Of a stretch of 64,000 nt of DNA, positions 49,493-58,292 are shown one piece after another. Each line of letters starts with the position of its first letter. Positions within the stretch are counted from its first letter, which is position 1. The DNA is taken from assembly GCF_032056465.1 (NCBI RefSeq), contig NZ_DAMBCL010000010.1, one strand, 5' to 3'. The translations under genes were made by a program, and so were the position numbers. Under the pieces are notes generated by a model. It searched no databases, had not been told where the DNA came from, and saw nothing but the letters and a program-made list of their open reading frames with translations. Origin of the DNA: Mobilicoccus sp032056465. Lineage in GTDB: Bacteria > Actinomycetota > Actinomycetes > Actinomycetales > Dermatophilaceae.

Positions 49493-50656
49493 TCAGGACC
49501 CCTGCGCGAAGCGCGCGACGTCGCCGATGACGGTGACCGCCGGTGCCCGCACCTCCTGCGTCGCGCCGTCGGCGAAGCGCCCCAGGGTGGAGACGTGCGT
49601 CCGTTGACTCGGCAGGGCGGCGTCCATGACGGAGGCGACGGGGGTGTCGGCGTCGCGGCCGGCCTCGATGAGCGCCCGGGCGATACGCGGCAGGGTCTCG
49701 ACGCCCATGAGGACGACGATCGTCACCCCGCTGCGCCCGAGGGCGGCCCAGTCGATCGTGCTCCGAGGGTCGTCGGGGGCCGCGTGGCCCGAGACGATCG
49801 CGAAACCCTGGACGAGGCCGCGGTGGGTGACGGGGATCCCGGCGAGCGCCGGCGCGGAGACCGCCGAGGTCACCCCGGGGATCACCGAGACGGGGACGCC
49901 GGCCTCGGAGCAGGCGATGTGCTCCTCCATGCCCCGGCCGAACACGAACGGATCGCCGCCCTTGAGCCGCACGACGCGCTTGCCCGCGCGTGCCCGGTCG
50001 ACGAGGACGGCGTTGATCTCCTCCTGCGGGGTGAACCGGCCGCGGGGGATCTTCGAGACGTCGACGATCTCGACCTCCGGGCCCAGGTCGTCGAGGAGCG
50101 CGAGGGGGGCGAGGCGGTCGACGACGACGACGTCGGCACGCAGAACGGCCTCGCGCCCGGCGACGGTGATGAGCTCGGGCGACCCCGGCCCTCCCCCGAC
50201 GAGGACGACCGAGCCACACCTCTCGCCGCGATCGCCGCCACTGCGTGCGGCCCCCGTGGACGGCTCGAGCGCGTCGTCGACCTCGACCGCGGGTGACGAG
50301 GTGACGTGTGAGGGTGAGGGCGTCTCTCGACGGGTCGAGCGCGGCAGCAGCAACACGCCGGCCGCCTCGGCCGCGTCGTGCACCGCGGCATCGAGGCTCG
50401 GCGAGTCGCTCGCGGGGGCGACGACGAGGATCCCGTGAAGATCCGCGGCGGTGAATTCGTGCGGCGACCACGTGATGAGGTCGCGCTCGACGAGGTCCTG
50501 CAGCGCCGTGACCAGGGTGGGGGCGACGACGTGCACCTGGGCGCGGGCGCGCAGGAGGCGACCCACGGGGCCGATCGCGTGGCCTCCCCCGCCGACGACG
50601 AGACAGGGGCGACCCTCGAGCAGGAGGTCGAGCGTCGGGGAACCGGACTCACTCAT
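49493..50656 (-). CDS. cobA: Siroheme-synthase-like N-domain fused to uroporphyrinogen-III C-methyltransferase
   Basis: 387 residues. About 1-105 is a NAD-binding precorrin-2 dehydrogenase-like domain (CLVVGGGGHAIGPVGRLLRA, VHVVAP). About 145-387 is the SUMT methyltransferase: VVLVGGGPGSPELITVAG (SAM loop), VVRLKGGDPFVFGRG and VIPGVTSAVSAPALAGIPVTHRG. It makes precorrin-2, the branch point to cobalamin and siroheme. The linker is Ser/Pro rich. The dehydrogenase half is shorter than in CysG and may lack ferrochelatase function. Its start overlaps the upstream cobT stop by 8 nt; last gene of the riboswitch operon. Comparable to Rv2847c. Confidence 0.9.
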   Translation of the reverse strand: MSESGSPTLDLLLEGRPCLVVGGGGHAIGPVGRLLRARAQVHVVAPTLVTALQDLVERDLITWSPHEFTAADLHGILVVAPASDSPSLDAAVHDAAEAAGVLLLPRSTRRETPSPSHVTSSPAVEVDDALEPSTGAARSGGDRGERCGSVVLVGGGPGSPELITVAGREAVLRADVVVVDRLAPLALLDDLGPEVEIVDVSKIPRGRFTPQEEINAVLVDRARAGKRVVRLKGGDPFVFGRGMEEHIACSEAGVPVSVIPGVTSAVSAPALAGIPVTHRGLVQGFAIVSGHAAPDDPRSTIDWAALGRSGVTIVVLMGVETLPRIARALIEAGRDADTPVASVMDAALPSQRTHVSTLGRFADGATQEVRAPAVTVIGDVARFAQGS

Positions 50657-52526
50657 CGCGTTCGGACACCCCGGCGCTCTCGAAGGTCGCACCCTCGGCG
50701 AGCACCCGCGCCGCGCCCTGGACGAGCGGCGCCGCGCACACCGCGCCGCTGCCCTCGCCGAGGCGCATGCCGAGGTCGAGCAGGGGGCGCAGGCCGAGCT
50801 TCTCGGTCGCGTACCGGCACGCGGGCTCGGCGGAGTGGTGTCCGGCGAACCAGTACTGCCGCGCCGTCGGCGCGAGCGCGTCGGCGACGAGGGCCGCGGA
50901 CAGGGCGATGACGCCGTCGAGGATGACCGGGGTGCGCAGCGCCGCGGCGCCGAGGAGGAACCCGACGAGGCCGGCGTGCTCGAAGCCGCCGACGGCCGCG
51001 AGGGCGCCGAGCGGGTCGTCCGCGCTCGCGCCGTGGGTCTGCACCGCCCGGGCGACGACCTCGGTCTTGTGGGCGAGCATCGCGTCGTCGATGCCGGTGC
51101 CGCGGCCGGTGACCTCGGCGGCGGGACGTCCGGTCATCGCGGCGACGAGCGCGGCCGAGGGCGTCGTGTTCGCGAGGCCGAGGTCGCCGGTGAGCAGGAG
51201 CCGGTTGCCCTGGGCGACGAGGTCGCGGGCGACGTCGATCCCGGCCTCGACGGCATGGGTGCACTGCTCGGCGGTCATCGCCGGGGTCTGCGTCATGTCG
51301 GCGGTGCCGCGGGCGATCTTGCGGACCATGAGGCCCGGCTGCTCGGGCACGTCGCCCTTGACGCCCATGTCGACGACGGCGACCTCGGCGCCGATGCCGC
51401 GGGCCAGCACGCTCGTCATCGCGCCGCCGGCGAGGACGTTGAGGACCATCTGCATCGTCACCTCCTGCGGCCACGGGGTGACGCCCTGGTCGTAGACGCC
51501 GTGGTCACCGGCGAACACCGCGAGAGCGGCGGGCTCGGGCACCGGCGGCGGGCACTGACCCGTGATCCCGGCGAGGCGGACGCTGATGTCCTCCAGCTCG
51601 CCGAGCGACCCCGCGGGCTTGGTGAGCAGCCCCTGACGGCCGAGGGCGGCCGCGCGGGCCTCCTCGTCCACCGGCGCGATGGCGGCGATCGTCTCCTCGA
51701 CGAGTGACATCGGTTCTCCTCCCGGGAGGCGGCGTTCGCCCCACGTGTCGTGATGGACCGCCCACCCGAGGGGGCGGCGGCGGGCCCAGCCCGAGAGCGC
51801 GAGCTCCGGGGCGGGCGGGAACGTCTCGACGTGCCCGATGCAGAGGAACGCGACGACGTCGAGGTGGGCGGGCAGACCGAGTTCGGCGCGCAGCTCGTCG
51901 GGATCGAAGAAGCTCACCCAACCGATCCCGAGGCCCTCGGCGCGGGCGGCGAGCCAGAGGTTCTCCACGGCGCACGCGACGGAGAACGGGGCCATCCGCG
52001 GATCCGCGTGGCGACCGAGGGTGTAGGGACCTCCGCGGGTGGGGTCGCACGTGACGACGATGTTGAGCGGCGTCGAGAGGATCGCCTCGACCTTGAGCCC
52101 GTCGAAACTGCGCGCACGACCGCCCGGCAGGGACGCGGCGAACGCCTCCCGCTGGGCCGCGGCGAGCGCCTGGACGCGGGTGCGAACGTCGAGGTCGTGC
52201 AGGAGGACGAAGTCCCACGGCTGGGAGAACCCCACGCTCGGCGCCTGGTGCGCCGCCGACAGCACCCGCAGGAGCACCTCGTCGTCGATCGGGTCCATCG
52301 TGAACCCCGAGCGGATGTCGCGCCGGTTGGCGACGACGTCGGCCAACCCCTCCCGCACGCCGTCCGGCATCGGGGGCGTGACCCGGGAGGTCGCCGACTG
52401 CCCCGTCTGCGGCTGCCCCGTCGGGTGCGGTGGCGGGGTCGAGTGCGCTCGCGACGGCGCGTGCGAAGTCGTGTCGTCGCCCAGGGGTGCGGTGTTCTCC
52501 GTGGCGGACTCGTGGGTCGTCGTCAT
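50649..52526 (-). CDS. bluB-cobT: BluB-CobT fusion: DMB synthase plus nicotinate-nucleotide:DMB phosphoribosyltransferase
   Basis: 625 residues. About 55-265 is a BluB flavin destructase (RRDIRSGFTMDPIDDEVLLR, HQAPSVGFSQPWDFVLL, RMAPFSVACAVENLWLAARA) that makes 5,6-dimethylbenzimidazole from FMN. About 275-625 is CobT (FAGDHGVYDQGVTPWPQEV, TGDLGLANTTPSAALV, LRLGEGSGA-like motif MRLGEGSGAVCA with the catalytic Glu) that attaches it to ribose phosphate. The fusion puts consecutive steps of lower-ligand synthesis in one protein. The first 50 residues are a Thr/Pro-rich disordered tail. Overlaps cobC-type gene by 4 nt. Confidence 0.92.
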   Translation of the reverse strand: MTTTHESATENTAPLGDDTTSHAPSRAHSTPPPHPTGQPQTGQSATSRVTPPMPDGVREGLADVVANRRDIRSGFTMDPIDDEVLLRVLSAAHQAPSVGFSQPWDFVLLHDLDVRTRVQALAAAQREAFAASLPGGRARSFDGLKVEAILSTPLNIVVTCDPTRGGPYTLGRHADPRMAPFSVACAVENLWLAARAEGLGIGWVSFFDPDELRAELGLPAHLDVVAFLCIGHVETFPPAPELALSGWARRRPLGWAVHHDTWGERRLPGGEPMSLVEETIAAIAPVDEEARAAALGRQGLLTKPAGSLGELEDISVRLAGITGQCPPPVPEPAALAVFAGDHGVYDQGVTPWPQEVTMQMVLNVLAGGAMTSVLARGIGAEVAVVDMGVKGDVPEQPGLMVRKIARGTADMTQTPAMTAEQCTHAVEAGIDVARDLVAQGNRLLLTGDLGLANTTPSAALVAAMTGRPAAEVTGRGTGIDDAMLAHKTEVVARAVQTHGASADDPLGALAAVGGFEHAGLVGFLLGAAALRTPVILDGVIALSAALVADALAPTARQYWFAGHHSAEPACRYATEKLGLRPLLDLGMRLGEGSGAVCAAPLVQGAARVLAEGATFESAGVSERDE

Positions 52527-54064
52527 CGGTCCTCCCGATCGTCGTGGGGTGCGGGCGGCTGCGGGGTGGGGTGCTCGACGCCATCGGGACGGTCGAGGTT
52601 CTCGTCGCGGCCGGCGGTGTGGGGGGTGGCGGCGGACCGGTCGTCGGTGACGGGGCGGGCGTCGCTCTCGTCGACGTCGAGGTCCGCGCTGAGCAGGCGG
52701 GCGAGGGCGGCGAGGAGGACGTCGGTCTCGGCCCGCTCCCGGACGGCGATGCGCACGTAGCTCTCGTCGAGCCCAGGGAAGGTGTCGCCGCGGCGGACGG
52801 CGATCCCCTGCTCCCGCAGCGCGAGACGCAGTCGCGCCGCACCGGGGTGACGGGCGAGGACGAACGGCCCCGCAGCGGGCGCGGTGACCTCGAACCCGAG
52901 CGAGGTGAGCCCGTCGACGAGGTGGGGACGGGCCTCGCGCAGTCGCTCGGCGACCTCCGCCGTGTGGGCCACCCCCTGTGCGCTGCAGACGGCCTCGACC
53001 GCCGCGAGCGCCAGGCTGTTCACCGACCAGTGCGGCTGGACCGCGGCGCAGGCGGCGACGACCTCGGGTGCGGCGACGAGGAATCCCGCCCGGACCCCGG
53101 CCAGGCCGAACGTCTTCGTCAGGCTCCTGACGACGACGAGCCCGTCCCCCGAGGCCGCGTGGCGCAGCGCCGTGTCCTGTTCGCGGGGCACGACGTCGAG
53201 GAACGCCTCGTCGACGAGCACGAGCCGACCGGGTCGACGCAGCCGCAGCACCTCCGCCACGGGGTGCAGGCGGGAGGTCGGGTTCGTCGGGTTGCCGAGG
53301 ACGACGAGATCCGCCGCCGAGTCGGTGCCGACGTCGTGGCCGGCGTGGCGGTCGGCCGCATGCTGGTCGGCCGCGTGCCGGTCGGCCGCGTGCCGGCGTC
53401 GGTCCTCGTCGTCAGGGACGCGGCCGGTCCGGTCATCGGCCGTCCGGCAAGGGGTGTCGCCGGTGGTCCTGCCGCAGGTGGAGGTGTCGCCGTTCAGGGC
53501 ATCGGCGTCGAGGGCGAAATCGGGACCGGGGAGCACGTGCCGCTCGGGGACGTACCCGGCGGCGCGCAGGGCGGCCTCGGGCTCGGTGAACTGGGGGTGG
53601 ACGACGACCGGCCGCCGCCACGCGCGGGCTCTCGCGACGAGGTGGAACGCCTCCGCGGCCCCGTTCGTGATGAGCACCCGTTCCTCCGGCACCCCGAGGT
53701 GCGCCGCGAGGCGGGCGGTGGCCGGACCGTGGTCCGGATAGGCGGCGAGCCCGTCGATCGCCGACGACATCGCCTCCCCGAGGAACGCCGGCGGCCTCGG
53801 CACGGCGACGTTCACCGCGAAGTCGCGCAGCCCACGGGCCTCGACGTCGCCGTGATGATCGAGGAGCGCCGCCTCCGTGTGAGCGCCTCGGGGGGCACGG
53901 TCGTCTCGGGTCGCCGGGAGACCCGGCCCCCCGCGTGGGGTCGGATCGCTTCGCGCGCCCTGGTCCCCACGCACGTCCTGGTCGGCGCGGGCTCGGGCGG
54001 CGTCGTCGACCTCGGCCGAGTCACCGCCACCCGCGGGTCGAGCCACGGGAGCCGGCACGGTCAC
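52523..54064 (-). CDS. cobC: Threonine-phosphate decarboxylase-like aminotransferase (CobC/CobD)
   Basis: 513 residues, PLP fold I. ITNGAAEAFHLVARA, VVLGNPTNPTSRLHP, LVDEAFLDVV and the PLP-Lys motif RSLTKTFGLAGVRAGFL are present; it supplies (R)-1-amino-2-propanol phosphate for the nucleotide loop. Longer than the usual 330-380: Asp/Arg-rich disordered ends plus an internal 50-residue insertion, including the tandem HAADRHAADQHAADRHAG, before VVLGNPTNP. The insertion is coded by imperfect 15-bp repeats around 53341-53400. Start GTG 54064 overlaps the cobB stop (GTGA). Confidence 0.87.
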   Translation of the reverse strand: MTVPAPVARPAGGGDSAEVDDAARARADQDVRGDQGARSDPTPRGGPGLPATRDDRAPRGAHTEAALLDHHGDVEARGLRDFAVNVAVPRPPAFLGEAMSSAIDGLAAYPDHGPATARLAAHLGVPEERVLITNGAAEAFHLVARARAWRRPVVVHPQFTEPEAALRAAGYVPERHVLPGPDFALDADALNGDTSTCGRTTGDTPCRTADDRTGRVPDDEDRRRHAADRHAADQHAADRHAGHDVGTDSAADLVVLGNPTNPTSRLHPVAEVLRLRRPGRLVLVDEAFLDVVPREQDTALRHAASGDGLVVVRSLTKTFGLAGVRAGFLVAAPEVVAACAAVQPHWSVNSLALAAVEAVCSAQGVAHTAEVAERLREARPHLVDGLTSLGFEVTAPAAGPFVLARHPGAARLRLALREQGIAVRRGDTFPGLDESYVRIAVRERAETDVLLAALARLLSADLDVDESDARPVTDDRSAATPHTAGRDENLDRPDGVEHPTPQPPAPHDDREDR

Positions 54065-55551
54065 GTCATCTCCCCGGCCCCGACGGCCGCGGCGAACGAG
54101 GCGGCGAGGCGGGGGGCACCGGCCCAGTGCAGGTGCAGGTAGGAGGCGTGGACGGAGCCGTCGACCCAGCCGTCGCGACGGGTCTCGCCCTCGTGGTCAC
54201 GCCACGCCCAGGCGCGGTGGGGGGCGTCGCCGTGAGCGGCCCCGATCGCGGGCTCGACGACGGTGCGGTGGAACTCGTGCCCCACGACGCGGGTCCCCTC
54301 GGGGCCGAGGACGCTGTCGGTGAGGGCGACCCCCTCGCGGTACCCGAGGGTGAGGCGTGGGGTCATCCGTCCGGTGACCGGCAGCACGCCGCACATCGGG
54401 TGGTCGTCGAGACTCCGGGCGAGGTAGAGCAACCCCGCACACTCGGCCGAGATCACCCCGCCTTCCGCCGCGAACGCGGCGATCTGGTCGCGCAGCGCGA
54501 CGTTCGCGGAGAGTCCGAGCGCGTGGACCTCGGGGAACCCGCCGCCGACGACGAGCCCGTCGACCCCGTCCGGCAGGGTGTCGGTGAGCGGGTCGAACAT
54601 GACGACCTCCAGGCCGGCGGCCTCGAGCAACTCGGTGTTCTCGGCGTAGGAGAACGTGAACGCCTCCCCTCCGGCCACGGCCACGCGCCGACGGCCGTCG
54701 GTGGGGAGCCACCCGGTCGCGGCGAGTTCGGCGGCAGGATCCCAGGGGTCGACGTCGTCGAGGTCGGGCGCGGTGCGGGCGAGCGCGAGGATGGCGTCGA
54801 GGTCCACGTGCTCGGCGACGAGCCGGGCGAGCGCCTCGACCGCCGAACGGGACTCCGGTGCGCGCTCGGCCGCGGGCACGAGACCGAGGTGACGGCTGGG
54901 GACGACGACGTCCGTCCGCCGCGGGATGGCCCCGAGCACGGGCACGCCCGCCTCTGCCACCCCCGCCCGCGCCTCGCGTTCGTGCCGCGGTGAGGCGACG
55001 TTGTTGAGCAGGACGCCGCCGAGGCGCACCCCGGGGCTGAACGTCGCGAACCCGTGGACGAGGGCACCGACGCTGCGGGAGGTCGACGCGCAGTCCACGA
55101 CGAGGACGACGGGGCTGCGCGTGAGCTCGGCGATGTGCGCCGTGCTCGCGAACCCGCGACGCCCGAGCGCGCCGTCGAACAGGCCCATGACGCCCTCGAT
55201 GACGGCGACGTCGGCGGGCTGCGGGACGAGGGCGCCGTGGAGCAGGAGCGGAACGATGCGCTCGGTGCCCTGCATGTGGGCGTCGAGGTTGCGCCCGATC
55301 CGACCGCAGGCCGCCGCGTGGTAGCCGGGGTCGATGTAGTCGGGGCCGACCTTGTGGGGGCTCACGCGGACGCCCCGGTCGTGCAGGGCTGCGAGGAGGC
55401 CGGTCGTCACCATCGTCTTGCCGCTGCCGGAGGACGGCGCGGCGATGACGACTCGCGGCAGGGTCCATGAACGGCCATGCGGGTGGCAGGCGGTGTCGGA
55501 GTCCCCGGCGCCCGCAGACGGCGCTGACTGCGCGAAGGGGGAGGAAGACAC
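54061..55551 (-). CDS. cobB: Cobyrinic acid a,c-diamide synthase
   Basis: 496 residues. N-terminal P-loop APSSGSGKTMVTTGLLAAL, KVGPDYIDPGYH, and C-terminal glutamine amidotransferase domain with nucleophile Cys in GGVISAECAGLLYLARSL. It amidates the a and c side chains of (hydrogeno)cobyrinate. First gene of the cobB-cobC-bluB/cobT-cobA operon, start GTG 55551 with AGAGAGG; a riboswitch lies directly upstream, so expression should fall when cobalamin is plentiful. Confidence 0.94.
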   Translation of the reverse strand: MSSSPFAQSAPSAGAGDSDTACHPHGRSWTLPRVVIAAPSSGSGKTMVTTGLLAALHDRGVRVSPHKVGPDYIDPGYHAAACGRIGRNLDAHMQGTERIVPLLLHGALVPQPADVAVIEGVMGLFDGALGRRGFASTAHIAELTRSPVVLVVDCASTSRSVGALVHGFATFSPGVRLGGVLLNNVASPRHEREARAGVAEAGVPVLGAIPRRTDVVVPSRHLGLVPAAERAPESRSAVEALARLVAEHVDLDAILALARTAPDLDDVDPWDPAAELAATGWLPTDGRRRVAVAGGEAFTFSYAENTELLEAAGLEVVMFDPLTDTLPDGVDGLVVGGGFPEVHALGLSANVALRDQIAAFAAEGGVISAECAGLLYLARSLDDHPMCGVLPVTGRMTPRLTLGYREGVALTDSVLGPEGTRVVGHEFHRTVVEPAIGAAHGDAPHRAWAWRDHEGETRRDGWVDGSVHASYLHLHWAGAPRLAASFAAAVGAGEMT

Positions 55552-55564
55552 GGACGGACCTCTC

Positions 55565-55586
55565 TTCCGGGATCCGCGCCCCGGAA
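55565..55586 (-). promoter_or_regulatory. Hairpin between riboswitch and cobB ribosome site
   Basis: 7-bp stem TTCCGGG/CCCGGAA (55565-55571 with 55580-55586), immediately upstream of the ribosome site. A plausible expression platform controlling translation. Confidence 0.5.
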
Positions 55587-55588
55587 CA

Positions 55589-55733
55589 GCTCACGACCGA
55601 CCGGAGTTCCTGGCTCCCACGGCGAGCGCGCCGTGGTCACAGTGGCGGGACCGCACCGGTGTCGCACCGGTTTCCTCCGAGGCGTCGGCCTTGCGACGAC
55701 GTGCCGGCCCGAGCGGGTCGGCGGCGGTGAGCC
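55589..55733 (-). ncRNA. Cobalamin riboswitch
   Basis: On the minus strand the leader carries the B12 box CCGCCACTGTGA (core 55640-55646), the preceding ACCGGTGCGACACCGGTGC element and the GAGCCAGGAACTCC segment. Closing pairs CTCAC/GTGAG and CCGACC/GGTCGG join the two ends. A TAGGCT -10 box at 55730-55735 overlaps the outer strand, so transcription may start within P1. It controls the cobB operon. Confidence 0.9.
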
Positions 55734-55895
55734 TATCAGCGCGACGCGCCCCGGCGAGCGTGCTCCGGGCAGGGGTGACCTCCGTCCCGTGTCCCCGCAG
55801 GTCCGACCCACCCGCCCCCGCGCGCACGAGGCGCGGCTGCGCTCGGGCCCGGCGCCGGCCGGGTCGCGCCCGTTCGACCGGCTACCGACGACCGG

Positions 55896-57398
55896 CTACC
55901 GGCCTCCCCCGGTCTCGGCCTCGGTGGCGTCGTCGACCGTGCCGACCTTCCCCCCGGCACCGCTTCCAGGGTTCACGCCGAGCTTGGCGTCCGCCCTGTG
56001 CGCGTGCGCACTCACCCCGCGCGAACCCCCGGCACGGCGGTGCTCGGTGGCGCCCGCGCCCGCAGCGGCGTGGTGCGCGTCGTCGGGGCTCGAGGCGTGA
56101 GGACCGGCGGCGGTGGAGCTCGGGGTACCGGACGTCGAGGCGCCCGCCACGGCACCGTGCGGGGTGCCGTCGTCGGCCGGCGGATGCGCCGACGCGCCGG
56201 CCTTCTCGGCGCCGGGGTCGGCGCCGCCGCGGGTGACCTCGGCGACGGTGCCGGAGACGGGTTTACGGACGAGATCGGCGAGCGCGTCGAAGTGGACATC
56301 CACGGACGAGGGCAGCGCCCGACGCCAGCCGTTGCCGAGGCGCAGGATGCGTGTGACCGCGCCGTCGGCTTGCGCCTTCGCCGTGCGCCTCTTCATCTCC
56401 TCCTTGCGGTAGGCGCTCGCGTACTGACCGTCGTAGTCGAAGGTCACCTCGACGTTCTGGAATCCCTTGAGGCTCTGGGCCCTGACGAGGCGGGCGTAGG
56501 CGGCCCGGTCGGCGACGGTGAGGTCGACGCGGTCGGTCATCGGGGTGAGCAGCGAGCGCGGGTAGAGATGGCGGGCGTAGACGATGTTCGTCTCGAGACA
56601 CAGGACGAGCGAGATCGCCCCGATGTAGAGCCACGCGATGAGACCGAGGACGATCGCGAACACCCCGTTCGTGGCGGAGGCCCGCGCGACGACGGAGGTG
56701 ACGAACGCACTCCCACCCGTCTGCAGGGCCTGCCAGGCGAATGCCGCGAGGATCGCGCCGGGGAGCAGCTCGGAGACCTCCGGCGGCTCCGCGGTGCCGA
56801 GTCGGCAGATCACGACGAACGCGATCGCCGAGAGCACGAACGACCCCAGCACCAGCACGATCGCCGACGTGTCGGTCGCCCACGGCAGGCTCGAGTCGAG
56901 GAAGGCACCCACCTGGGAGATGAACGTGGTCGCGACGACGAAGACCCCCAGCACCGCGAGGAGTGCCAGGCTGCGCAGCCGGCTCGTCACCGGGTTCGGT
57001 CGGTCGTGCCGACGCACGCCCCAGGTGACGTTCATCGCGTTCTGGATGGCCTGCGCCACCCCCAGCGAACCGAACACCGCCGTGCCGATCGCGATCGCGA
57101 CGGCGGTTCCGCTGCCCCGGAGTTCGTGGGTCTCGATCTGCTGGCCGATGACCGGGATCTGCCGAGCCGCGGATTCGAGGATCTGCGTCCGCAGGTGAGG
57201 GTCGTTCTCGAGGGCGAAGCCGAGGATCGTGGAGAAGAGGAGGAACAGGGGGAACAACGAGAGGAACGCGTAGAAGGCGATGAGGGCCGACAGGTAGAAC
57301 CCCTGGTCGTCGAAGAACTTGTAGACGACGGCGAGGGGCCCACCGAGGATCGGATGGCGGCGTTGCCGCGTATCCAACCAGTGCACGAACCCGCTCAT
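55896..57398 (-). CDS. YihY/BrkB family inner-membrane protein
   Basis: 500 residues. The first 290 form the BrkB core with six membrane helices (YLSALIAFYAFLSLFPLFLL, AIAIGTAVFGSLGVAQAIQN, WLYIGAISLVLCLETNIVYAR). About 290-395 is a cytoplasmic region (SLKGFQNVEVTFDYDGQY), and the last 105 residues are an Ala/Gly/Pro/His disordered tail. The family's transport role is unproven. ATG 57398 has GGAAGGAG. It interrupts the cobalamin genes and has no evident link to them. Confidence 0.88.
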   Translation of the reverse strand: MSGFVHWLDTRQRRHPILGGPLAVVYKFFDDQGFYLSALIAFYAFLSLFPLFLLFSTILGFALENDPHLRTQILESAARQIPVIGQQIETHELRGSGTAVAIAIGTAVFGSLGVAQAIQNAMNVTWGVRRHDRPNPVTSRLRSLALLAVLGVFVVATTFISQVGAFLDSSLPWATDTSAIVLVLGSFVLSAIAFVVICRLGTAEPPEVSELLPGAILAAFAWQALQTGGSAFVTSVVARASATNGVFAIVLGLIAWLYIGAISLVLCLETNIVYARHLYPRSLLTPMTDRVDLTVADRAAYARLVRAQSLKGFQNVEVTFDYDGQYASAYRKEEMKRRTAKAQADGAVTRILRLGNGWRRALPSSVDVHFDALADLVRKPVSGTVAEVTRGGADPGAEKAGASAHPPADDGTPHGAVAGASTSGTPSSTAAGPHASSPDDAHHAAAGAGATEHRRAGGSRGVSAHAHRADAKLGVNPGSGAGGKVGTVDDATEAETGGGR

Positions 57399-57540
57399 CC
57401 CAGCCCAGACTCCTTCCGCGCACGATCATCCCACGCAGGCGGCCTGTCCAGCTCGAGCCCTCGCCCTGGCATGGCGTGGGAGTCCCGCGGCGCCGGTGGC
57501 CCCGGACGACGTCGGCGGCGACACCGCTGTCGGCTCGGAC

Positions 57541-58164
57541 TCACCACTCGATGCCGCGTTGCCCCTTCTGGCCGGCGTCCATGGGGTGCTTGATCTTCGT
57601 CATCTCGGTGACGAGGTCGGCGACCTCGAGCAGCCGCGGGTCGGCGTCGCGGCCGGTGATGACGACGTGCTGCCTGCCCGGCCGGTTGCGCAGCGTCTCG
57701 ACGACGTCATCGACGTCGACCCACCCCCATTTGATGGGGTAGGCGAACTCGTCGAGGACATAGAGGTCGTGACGCTCCTGCGCGAGGCGGCGCTTGATCT
57801 CCTCCCAGCCCTCGCGCGCGTCGGCGGCGTGACGGGCCTCGGCGTCGTCGCCCTCGCTGCTGCGGCTCCAGCTCCACCCCGAGCCCATCTTGTGCCACTC
57901 GACCGGGCCGCCCTCGCCCGTCTCCTCGTGCAGCCGCCCCAGGCGGGTGAGCACGCTCTCCTCCCCCACCTTCCACTTCGCCGACTTGACGAACTGGAAC
58001 ACACCGATGTCCCACCCCTGGTTCCAGCCCCGGAGGGCGAGGCCGAAGGCGGCGGTGGACTTGCCCTTGCCGACCCCCGTGTGGACGGCGAGGATCGCGC
58101 GGTTGCGGCGCTGACGCGTGGTGAGTCCGTCGTCGGGAACGACGGCCGGCTGAGCCTGGGGCAT
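57541..58164 (-). CDS. cobO: Cob(I)yrinic acid a,c-diamide adenosyltransferase
   Basis: 207 residues. P-loop LAVHTGVGKGKSTAAFGLAL, GWDIGVFQFVKSAKW, LDEFAYPIKWGWVDVDDVV and VITGRDADPRLLEVADLVTE are CobO signatures; it adds the 5'-deoxyadenosyl ligand to cobalt. ATG 58164 follows AGGAG. Separated from cobB by the BrkB gene, so probably a separate unit. M. tuberculosis Rv2849c holds the matching place in its cob cluster. Confidence 0.94.
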   Translation of the reverse strand: MPQAQPAVVPDDGLTTRQRRNRAILAVHTGVGKGKSTAAFGLALRGWNQGWDIGVFQFVKSAKWKVGEESVLTRLGRLHEETGEGGPVEWHKMGSGWSWSRSSEGDDAEARHAADAREGWEEIKRRLAQERHDLYVLDEFAYPIKWGWVDVDDVVETLRNRPGRQHVVITGRDADPRLLEVADLVTEMTKIKHPMDAGQKGQRGIEW

Positions 58165-58292
58165 GGCAACTCCTGTGGTTCGGGGCGTCGGGTCGCGGGT
58201 GGACCTCGGTCCGCCCGACCGTATCGCCCTCCACCGACGACCGGTGGACCGGACACATCACCTCCGGCGGCGAGGAAGCCGGCCGCCGGCCA

